Shown here: piece after piece, positions 18,152-26,585 of the stretch
Layout of the letters: the number at the start of each line of letters is the position of its first letter
Numbering within the stretch: the first letter of the stretch is position 1
NCBI GenBank assembly: GCA_905397405.1
Contig: CAJPVJ010000396.1
Location: 1 to 26,585 of the forward strand
Reading direction: 5' to 3'
DNA: 26,585 nucleotides
Source of the DNA: Oppiella nova
Lineage: Eukaryota; Arthropoda; Arachnida; Sarcoptiformes; Oppiidae
Position numbers and translations under genes: made by a program
The notes under the pieces: model-generated
The model's database searches: none
Seen by the model: only the letters and a program-made list of their open reading frames with translations
Told to the model about the DNA's origin: nothing

Positions 18152-19524
18152 TTAAAAGAACTCATAAATCTCGTCCAACAAAACCTCGGGTATCTCATCC
18201 TGGATGTCGTGACCGGAGGGCACCGCACGGCCCGTCACATTGTCGGCCACTTTTTGCCATAAATCCAATGGTTTAAAGCAAGCTCCGACGACACCATTGG
18301 CGCCCCACAGCACGCGCACCGGGCATTTAATTTTACGGCCCGCGGCCCTATCGGCGCGATCGTGATCCAGGTCTATGGTGGCCGACGCCCGGTAATCCTC
18401 GCAAACGGCGTGAGAGTAAGCCGGGTTGCGCATAGTTTGCCTGGGTCATTTAAATTAAATTATTATAAATATGGTAATTGTCAATTGAATATAATTTTTT
18501 TCTAGTATATTAATAATTTATGCGATTTATAAATAAGTGTTACCTTAATTAAGTTAAAAAGTAAATGAGCAAGCTTACCTGTACGAGTCGTACTCGAGTT
18601 TTCTTTCCGGGTCAGAGCCACCGGTGCCCAGAATCTGGTCCATCCAGAAGTCAGGGTTGGCGGCGATGAGTCCGTCGGGAAGTGGTTCGTCCTGGATCAA
18701 AAAGAACCAGTGCCAGTACATTTCCGCGAATTGCATCGTGGTCCCTTCATACATGGCTAACGTGGGTGCTATGTCTGGAAACATATTAATTCAATAAAAT
18801 AATATAGTTTTTAGTTACCTTGATTTATTTTGATTCTAAGAAAACTTTATCTAGTTTTAAAATCATTGAGATCCGTAAAATTTCGTACTATTATGTATTA
18901 CTTCACAGATAAAAATAGGTTTGCCTAACAAAACCTAGGTTATTGCAACCTAACCTAATATATCGTGCTCTAACGTAATTTAACATAACATAACCCTTGT
19001 AAAATATTGTCTTAAATCTACTCGCAAACTCGTATAAAACTACTGCATATAAATCATAAACTGTATATTTTTCATATAACATATGGTTTCCTACCTAAAA
19101 ACATGGCCCGTTCCACACGATCGGGGTAATCAATGCACATCCTATGGCCTACGCGCGCCCCGCGGTCATGGGCGCAGAGGGCAAACTTGGTGTATCCCAA
19201 TTTCTCCATTAACTGAACCTGGTCTTTGGCCATAACGCGTTTACTATAATCTTCGTGATTTTTACCGCCAGGTGGCGCCGAACTATTGCCATAACCCCGC
19301 AAATCGCTGGCAATAACCGTAAAGTTTAGGGCCAACCGTTCGGCAACTTTACGCCACGACACGTGACTATACGGGTGGCCGTGGAGTAGGAGTAGTGGCG
19401 GACCCGACCCGCCCTTAACGCCTGCGATTTGAGTCCCGTTTACGTCAATTAGAAACGGCTTAAAATGCGGAAAGAAATGCGTGTCGATCGGAACGGACGC
19501 AACGTGTGACACATAAATCACCAT
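18152..19524 (-). CDS. Fluoroacetate/haloacetate dehalogenase-type alpha/beta hydrolase
   Basis: Exons (minus): 19095-19524, 18579-18774, 18152-18440, GT-AG, phases 1 and 2, giving 304 aa. The start ATG at 19524 follows an in-frame TAG, which fixes it. The oxyanion region is LLLLHGHPYSH. Every residue I know from the characterised bacterial fluoroacetate dehalogenase is present: nucleophile Asp120 in AHDRGAR, carboxylate-binding Arg121 and Arg124, Asp144 (FLDIAPT), fluoride-pocket His165-Trp166 (YWHWFF) and Tyr225 (CEDYRA), and catalytic His286 (PSGHDIQDE). The expected reaction is hydrolytic removal of halide from haloacetate through an aspartyl ester, probably in the cytosol. The length matches the bacterial enzymes. 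Introns and AT-rich animal flanks argue against contamination, so an old transfer from bacteria is likely. The coding GC is higher than that of neighbouring intergenic DNA. The real substrate may differ from fluoroacetate. Confidence 0.93.
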
Positions 19525-20951
19525 GCTCAATATCTACGCTTGCAATTAAGATATGTTATGTTATTTAGGATTTTTAAAAATTAAATTATTATTTGTAATT
19601 GTAATATATTTACCGTTAATATAATAACATTCATAATAATATATGAAAATAATGTTGATTATTGAATAATGAAAGAATTAACTAGTTTAAATTAAAATAT
19701 ATTTTTAAAATATATTATTGAAAATCATTAGCAATTTCAACGTTATTTAATAAGTATAGCAGGATATTAATAAATTTATAATACTTAATAGTTATTTATA
19801 TAGTCATTTTATATATAAATGTAGTATATTTTTACATTGAAATCATATCAAAGCACAAAGGTCCTTTTTTGTACTTGTTCTTTCTCATAACGAGGTTACA
19901 TTTAGTACATTATTAATTTTATGCGACAATAATGACAATTTCATAGACATTATAACTATAAACATTATTTTCATTGTGCACCCCTTCACTGCTAAAGTGG
20001 CACATATTTTATGGATATTGTCACTATTATTCCCTATGTAAAATTAAGTGCAAAAAGATCAATTTATTATAAGTATTTATATTAAAATCACAATATCTAA
20101 GGCACATTGTTATTATACAGTAAAATTTATATTGATTTAATAAGAGTATAAATGAATGCTTATTGAACCATTTATATGCTATATAATACTGTACATGATA
20201 TAATATTGTAGATATAATAGATATAATTTAAGTACAAATAGTTTAAGTGGTTTTAAGTTTACTATTATATTATAATCACAATTCAAATAAAATTTTCGTA
20301 ATTATAAAGTTTTAATGAGCAAATCAAACGTATATTAGTATTAATTATATAAACTGCAAAACATATAATGCTTTTATAAAATACAATTGAATGAGTTTAA
20401 TATATGATCCTAAGGGCAAAAGCATATACTGTACCAAGAACACTTTGGATCCCTCCCCCGTCATTGTCATTATTAAATTATAACTTTGGGATTACAAATA
20501 AACACAAACATTTCAGACATCAAATATGCCAGACATGTAATTAGGAGACCCGGGTTCAATTTCCGACGCCCTATATTAAAACAATTTGTCTTTACAATTA
20601 ACCTTTAATAATTTCCACCCTTTTCTCTCATAATATTAATAATAAATAGTTTAAATAACATTTGAAACTCAAATATAGCTATCTTATTATCACTGTAATA
20701 TAAATCTAATGTTTATACTCATAACATTTATTTAGAGATATATTGTACATAGAATATTATTTACATTTACAATTTTATGTGGCATACTTATTATTCAATA
20801 CTTATACTGTAAATATGATAAATTCATTGCTTTCAAATGATATCAAATTTATAAATTAGTTTTCTAATATATTGACTAATAATAATACCTTATAATTAAC
20901 ATTATAAACACTTATTTAAATATATTTTAGTAACAATCATCATGGTCATCA
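19525..20951. other. Intergenic, AT-rich, with one tRNA-like B-box
   Basis: There is no coding signal. At about 20545-20575, GGAGACCCGGGTTCAATTTC resembles a pol III B-box with a partial T-stem (four of five pairs). I cannot find a full cloverleaf or A-box upstream, so a decayed tRNA-derived SINE end is as likely as chance. The rest is low-complexity AT. Confidence 0.4.
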
Positions 20952-22923
20952 TTATGTTTGAGCATCAAATATTTCTGTAAGTAGTGGTCCCAACTGTTTG
21001 GGATCCCTTTGGGAACTGCTCACTCTCTGGAGATTTGCCACAAAATACAAGTCCTTTAATGTATTCATAATGTCTTCAAACTTTGACAGACTATCGGATT
21101 TATATTTCAGGACTAAGTAGCGCCTCAATAAATATAAATATAATTGATGCTGATACCTGTGACCAAATAAAATAAATTACTTTGAAAAGTTAAATTTGTA
21201 ATAAAATTATCAAGGAATTAATAAACTCGTTACTTGATATAAGTCCTGTTTAATAGATTCTGATGTTTTGGGTTATAGAGAATAATTGCTGCCAACTGTA
21301 TAATACAAATAAAGTAACGAAATTAATATAATATACAAGGTAATTATTTTATAACATAATAACTACTGTATTATATACCAGATCATATATCCTTAAATCG
21401 AAACCAAAACTGCATTGAGCATTAAACAAATATGTTTTGAAAGGTTTGTATATATTAATTGGGTTTTGTTTTAATATATCCAGTTTAAATCTAACTGAGT
21501 TATGATTGTCCTGTTCAAAAAATAAAAATTAAAAATTAATATGTGTATTTAAAAACTAATATAAAATATATTTATACCATTAATATATTCCAGTACTCAT
21601 TATCAAAGTCAAATATAGTGGCCGATAACAGGTAAATGATCTCGACACCACTATTCTTAATTAATATTTGTTTATCATTTTCGGTCAAATGTTTAAACGC
21701 ACCCAGGTGTTTTGAGAATTTAATTATATTGCGAATCGTTGACTCAAACTTGACAGTCGTGGCCCTGAACATATCCCAATACGAGGTGATCTGGGTCATG
21801 TTGTCGTACGGGGGCATCGGGTCTCTAATGGTGTCCATTGCCGTCAATAAGTGGGTGAAATGGTTGCCTTCAAACTCATTGAAATTATTGCTATAATCGG
21901 TAATAGGTCTCTGAATGGGAACCGTAGGGGTTTCCCATTTATATTTGTAGTAAAATGATCTAGTTATAATTGTTTCATTATTTTTTGTGTCATCGTCTGT
22001 TTCATAAGTATATGATCCTTCATTACTTATCAGGGTATTTGTAGTAATCTTATTCTGTGAAGAATTTGAATTAAAACTATTTTTGATGAGAATTTCAGGC
22101 ACAGAATCAGTGGTCAGACACTTATTATATAATAGGCTATGATTTTTATCATTAGTAGCGATCAGGAGATTGTCCACAATTTCATTGATCCCGTCGTTTA
22201 TAACATCTTCGTCGACACTCTCGTCAAACACCAAATCAGCGCAAATGTCGTCAAAATCAATGGTTTCATACGAGTCCTCGTGGCATATGTTTTGATTGTG
22301 TTTAGATTCACTAGTATTTGACTCCAGATTAACGGGATTTGTATTCTCAGTACAATGATTATCATATGATTTACTTGTACCAGGTTCGTTTGTATTGACT
22401 GTAGAGTCGAGAGATTGGATAGCATTTTGGAGTCTGTTTTGCCGATTCTGTTCCACTTTACGTCTGATGAGCTCCCGTTCCTCATCAGTAAGAATCAGAT
22501 TCTGTAATAATTTAAGCATGGTTAAAATTTAAATTAATAGATAGTATACAAACAAATAAATAACCTTTCTCATTCCAATAGCAAAGCATTTATCAAGCCT
22601 ACATTTTGGGCAAAACTTTCGCGTCACTGAACTTATAGTGCATTTACCTCCGAAATAGCATTCGTACTACAAAGGTGAAATATTGTTTATAATGGGCATA
22701 ATTTGTAGAAATTATTTTTTGCCTGATTTTTGGTGGCATTGCGTCTGAAAAATGCTTTACACGGGGCACATGTTAGGGCACCAAAGTTTTTACCTTAAAG
22801 TTAGTATAGTTGAATTAATATTAAATTAATTATTAATTAGGCAATAATTTAATAAGTTTACAAACCTGTTGCAAATTCCCCACAAACACCACATATCTTA
22901 GTACTGTCTTTATTGTAAGACAT
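20952..22923 (-). CDS. HR96-like nuclear receptor, gene 3
   Basis: Exons (minus): 22866-22923, 22723-22793, 22565-22666, 21578-22501, 21379-21510, 21234-21295, 20952-21156, giving 517 aa, the longest of the four. The DNA-binding domain covers residues 11-77: CGVCGEFATG, CAPCKAFFRR (P-box APCKA), and FCPKCRLDKC with FAIGMRK. The exon 4 start is NLILTDEERELIRRK. A long acidic, Asn/Asp/Glu-rich hinge follows (DFDDICADLVFDESVDEDV) before the ligand-binding domain (FKHLTENDKQILI). Helix 12 is PLLTEIFDA. Intron 2 (22667-22722, 56 bp) appears to start with GC instead of GT (CAG|GCAAAA); all other introns are GT-AG. The order and phases of exons equal those of the other three genes. Confidence 0.9.
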
Positions 22924-24225
22924 ATTTTGTATAATAATTTTTAGCTTACTACATTTGTTAATTATAGATACTGAACATAATTATATATTCCACCAGTGAA
23001 GATATAAGGTAGATGATAAAGTTGTATTCAGTTCACTATTGTGTACATTATATCAATATTTCCAATGTAAAATAAAAAGGTTTATCTCAAGGTCCACATT
23101 TTTGTTAAACATTATTTAAGATTTGAAAAATCATTGATAATTATGTTGTCAAACATATGCATTCAATGAAAAAAACCTGAATATAGTAAATATAGTATAT
23201 TTTTGCACTTTTCAGAAAAACGTTTCATTTTATTTTTATTATTATTATCCAAACTATTGTAATATTTAAATAAAAAATCTTGTTAGATAAATGTAATGGA
23301 TATTATATTAAACAACATCATTAGAATTTTATATCAAAATAAAATTTAATATCTCAATAGTTAATAATTTAATTAATAAATAATAAAGCCTATTGTAGTA
23401 AATCTAATTAGTATTAAATAATTAGTTTATTATAGTATTATAGTGTATTAAACTTTGAATAATATTGTGTATAATATAAAGGCATGCGTGTTATTATTCA
23501 TAATGACCATGTGAATTAATTACTTTGAACTTCCGATCAAAACAATTATGAAATGTACTCATTGTAATAAATTGTATTATACATTACAATCACTTTATTA
23601 TTAGATATATTTTTATACAGTATGTTAATTATATTCATATATAATTATATCAAATTCCTGTGTATATTGATTAGAGTTTATTAATGAATATTTTATTTTG
23701 AACAATAAACAACATTATTTTTTTTATAAATAGTAATATAATTAATTGTTTATTTTATATTACGTGATATAATCTAATAATTAAGAAAGATAAATACGTT
23801 ATCACATATATCGGTAATGCCCCAAAAAATAATATATAAATATTATAGTATAAATATACTCTTTTATAGTATTCTATATAATATATTATTTAAATGGTTT
23901 TAGGCTTACACATATTATTTTATAACTTATAAATATAGATTTGAAATTAATAATTTAAGATCTAGAAGCAATATTTTTTTACGAACAAGATTATAATTTG
24001 AATACTAAATAAACAAAATAACAAATCAATATATTTTAATGCATAAATATCCTATAACTATATAAATAAAGAATTACCTTTATTCCAAATAATAATACTA
24101 GCTTGTATAATATTGATAGTTTGTATAATAATCATTAATGTATTGATTCAATACATATAAATAATAAATATACCATATAAATACAATATTCATTTATTAC
24201 AATAAATATTTAAAAAATAACTTGG
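22924..24225. other. Intergenic, extremely AT-rich
   Basis: I find no gene, RNA or recognisable repeat family. AATAAA on minus at 24193-24198 lies about 30 bp past the stop of the next receptor and is a likely poly(A) signal for it. Confidence 0.5.
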
Positions 24226-26076
24226 TTAATTCAAATCAAACAAATCCGAAATAATAGGACCAACTTGTTGAGGGTCCTTATGAGACCAAATGGTTTTAAT
24301 AATCTCTCCCAATATATTAATATCATTGACACAACTCATGATTTTAAGAAATTTATATTTTGCTTGATTGCCGTCCGAGTGATATTTTAGGTGTAGGTAT
24401 CGGTGAAGTAAGTACATGTACAATTGTTGCTCAAGTCTAGGGATAATTAAAATACAATTTTAAGTAATTGCTAAACAATAATGAATTTTCTGAAATAATG
24501 TTTAACTTACTTAATGACATCCCTATGGATTAGGTTTAGACGATTTGAGTCAAACAGTATGATAGCTGTCAACTAAATATAATGCTAGCTATTTTATATG
24601 GCTTAACTTTAGTTTTATATTAAATAGTTTCAATTAAATCACTAACCAGGTCAATTATGTTAGGGTCCGAATCCCATTCGGGACCAATTTTACTAAAATA
24701 ATTCCTGTAGGGATCGCATAGGAATGGCTCACAAATAGCAAAGAAATCCATTTTTACTCGTATAGAGGTGTCGTTTCCCTGAGGAATAAATACATATTTA
24801 TTATAAATTATAAAACTAAACATGTTTAAATAACACAAAATTTTTTAAGAACTGACCGCATATATAGTCCAATATTCATGTGTGAGATCATAGTACTGAA
24901 GTGAACGCATACATAGGTTCTCAACGCACCCGTACTTTATAAGGGCTAACCGGTCGTCACCGCAAAGGGTCTTAAATGAGTCCAGATTTTTGGCCATTTT
25001 AATGAAGTTCTGTATTTTCTGACTAAACCTGATAACCAGGGTAGTTTTAAATTCTGTGACATCTGACATCTCAGAGGTAATGGTGCTCCCTATGGGTTCT
25101 CGTATGCAATTGACGGCAACTAATAATTCTTGCATTTTGTTGAATTCAAAGTCATTAAAAGTTTTGTTATAATCACTGATATGTCGAGCTATGGAAACAA
25201 CTGACAATTTGAATGAGAGTTGATTTTTATGTAAAGATTTTTTATTTATTAATAACTTGCTAATTTCAGGATTTCTTATTTGTTTATTCAGGTCATGACA
25301 AGTGAACTCAATTTGATCGGTATTATAAATGTCATTTTCATGAGATGATTCGGAGTACTTTTGATTGTCATGATTTAACTGTTGAGCTTTTGTATGACAA
25401 GTAGTGTTGACTTGATGTGAATTATTTGACTCGGAGTTTGTGTCAGATTTGTATGAATTGCTAATCAATTGTCGATTCTTTAGTCGTTTTTGTCGATTCT
25501 CTTCCGCTTTCTTACGTTTAATTAATTTGTCATTTTCTGTGAGAACCATATCCTTAAAATATTTATTGTAGTCATTAATAAATAGTATAAATCTATATAA
25601 TATTTAAGTATAATTAACTATACTTTTCTCATCCCAATAGAGAGACATTTACTGAGTCGACAGGTTTGGCAGAATTTTCGTGTTATTAAATTCACTTTAC
25701 AATTACCACCAAAATAACATTTTGTAAGCTATAAAACAAGGTTTATAAATATCAAATAAAATATTTATTTTTAATATATATACATAGGTTAACCATATAA
25801 AATATATAATAAATTATACCTTGCTCTTGATGGCATTCCGCCTAAAGAATGATTTACATGACCCACAAGTAAAGGCACCAAAATTTTTACCTAAATTAAG
25901 TGTTATTCAAAATAGTATTTTGGTAAATATAATTTAACAGAATTTTACTGTTAAATTTATTTTAAATATGACATTTTAACTTGATTTTAAAATTAAACGC
26001 TTAATGTTAATATAGATATAATACCTAATACTCGGTCCCCACAAACTCCGCAAATATTTACTTTCATTGTATTCAT
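24226..26076 (-). CDS. HR96-like nuclear receptor, gene 4
   Basis: Exons (minus): 26025-26076, 25820-25890, 25624-25728, 24857-25552, 24647-24778, 24511-24572, 24226-24436, giving 442 aa with all junctions GT-AG. The DNA-binding domain covers residues 9-76: CGVCGDRVLG, CGSCKSFFRR (P-box GSCKS, the most divergent of the four), and FCQTCRLSKC. Exon 4 starts DMVLTENDKLIKRKK, then a Ser/Asn/His-rich hinge, then the ligand-binding domain with FKTLCGDDRLALIKYGC. Exon 5 contains EWDSDPNIIDL, shared with gene 1 (EWDSDPIILDL), so these two are closer to each other. Helix 12 is PIISDLFDLN, with Asp in place of the usual Glu of the AF-2 core. Ligand and targets are unknown. Confidence 0.9.
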
Positions 26077-26585
26077 TTCTTATAATGACTACAAACATGT
26101 TATCATTTATATACAAATAATGGAATAAATAGTACGTTTAGGGCATTGAGATATTAAACCATTGTTTTCGTATATCATTTTAAGTACAGGTGCCCATAAA
26201 AATCACACCAATATTGGTCATAAAATGATAAGACTTTTTTAGAAATAAACTTAGATAATTGCGAAAAATGTAGGGGGAGGGGTAGATAATACACTAATTA
26301 TCCACAAAATGTTGAACAAGATTTGTGGTGACATTACTTTATCATGAGTTTTACTTCAAGGCCTATCCGTCCCCGACATTTCTTATAACCGGATATTTTT
26401 TTACCAATTGATATTGGATATGTAAAAATGATTTACACATTCATTTTTATTAATCGTCAATTTAATCCCATTTAATGATTACACACAAAAGACATCTAAA
26501 TATAAACTTGGCACATAAATATCTTTTTATGACATCAATTTTCCATTATACCAATAGTTTAATTTGATAAGCTTGATAATATAAG
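26077..26585. other. Upstream flank of receptor gene 4
   Basis: No gene is visible. ACAGGTGCCCATAAAAATCA near 26187 looks vaguely like the outer end of a Tc1/mariner element next to a TA, but there is no partner repeat or transposase in the window. Confidence 0.4.

Noticed and set aside
18152-19524. Bacterial contamination as the source of the dehalogenase gene
   Set aside because: Two introns with good splice sites interrupt conserved motifs, and AT-rich animal-type flanks surround it on both sides.
20540-20580. tRNA gene suggested by GGGTTCAATTTCC
   Set aside because: Only a B-box-like stretch and four of five T-stem pairs are visible. No acceptor stem, D-arm or anticodon arm can be drawn upstream.
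26184-26230. Tc1/mariner terminal repeat (ACAGGTGCCCATAAAAATCA next to TA)
   Set aside because: There is no inverted partner or transposase frame in the window, and the motif is short and could be chance.

Overview
The window is nuclear DNA of an animal. It is very AT-rich between genes, genes are broken by short phase-consistent introns (often 55-100 bp), and the gene content is typical of an arthropod. A nuclear-receptor group resembling HR96 (NR1J), an ionotropic receptor (IR/iGluR type) and an SLC5 transporter suggest an arthropod, most likely a mite or other chelicerate. That placement is inference from family resemblance only.

Layout, left to right. (1) 1-6450 is a tandem segmental duplication. 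Each unit has a plus-strand gene for an unrecognised, apparently secreted or membrane-anchored Thr-rich protein with a charged C-terminal helix (288-1513 and 3312-4230). A convergent HR96-like receptor follows on the minus strand: decayed in the left unit (1687-2880), intact in the right unit (4397-6449). A further receptor fragment lies antisense in the intron of the left plus-strand gene. (2) 7380-7660 is a dead receptor tail. (3) 8259-10575 is a complete seven-exon SLC5 sodium-coupled transporter (minus). (4) 10862-11765 is a large imperfect inverted repeat next to another dead receptor tail (11865-12150). (5) 12340-13060 looks like a relic of an LTR retroelement with a strong core promoter, followed by a plus-strand ionotropic receptor whose 5' part I cannot resolve (13574-14880). 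(6) 14913-17860 holds a dead receptor exon, a complete receptor (15244-16893) and another dead receptor tail. (7) 18152-19524 is a three-exon fluoroacetate-dehalogenase-type hydrolase of bacterial character with a complete active site. (8) 20952-22923 and 24226-26076 are two more complete receptors.

The four intact receptors share one seven-exon plan (second exon always 71 nt, sixth always 62 nt, same intron phases). Together with at least seven fragments they form a birth-and-death cluster. All four have lost the usual P-box glutamate. HR96-class receptors elsewhere sense xenobiotics and lipids, so a dehalogenase and a transporter lying among them is suggestive, but nothing in the sequence proves co-regulation.

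One technical point matters for any reader. Three unrelated places (550-804, 5904-6159, 17181-17435) carry a perfect repeat of 127 bp separated by exactly one base, an A in each case. This looks like an assembly scar (k=127 overlaps not collapsed) rather than biology. One scar creates a false extra copy of a receptor exon.
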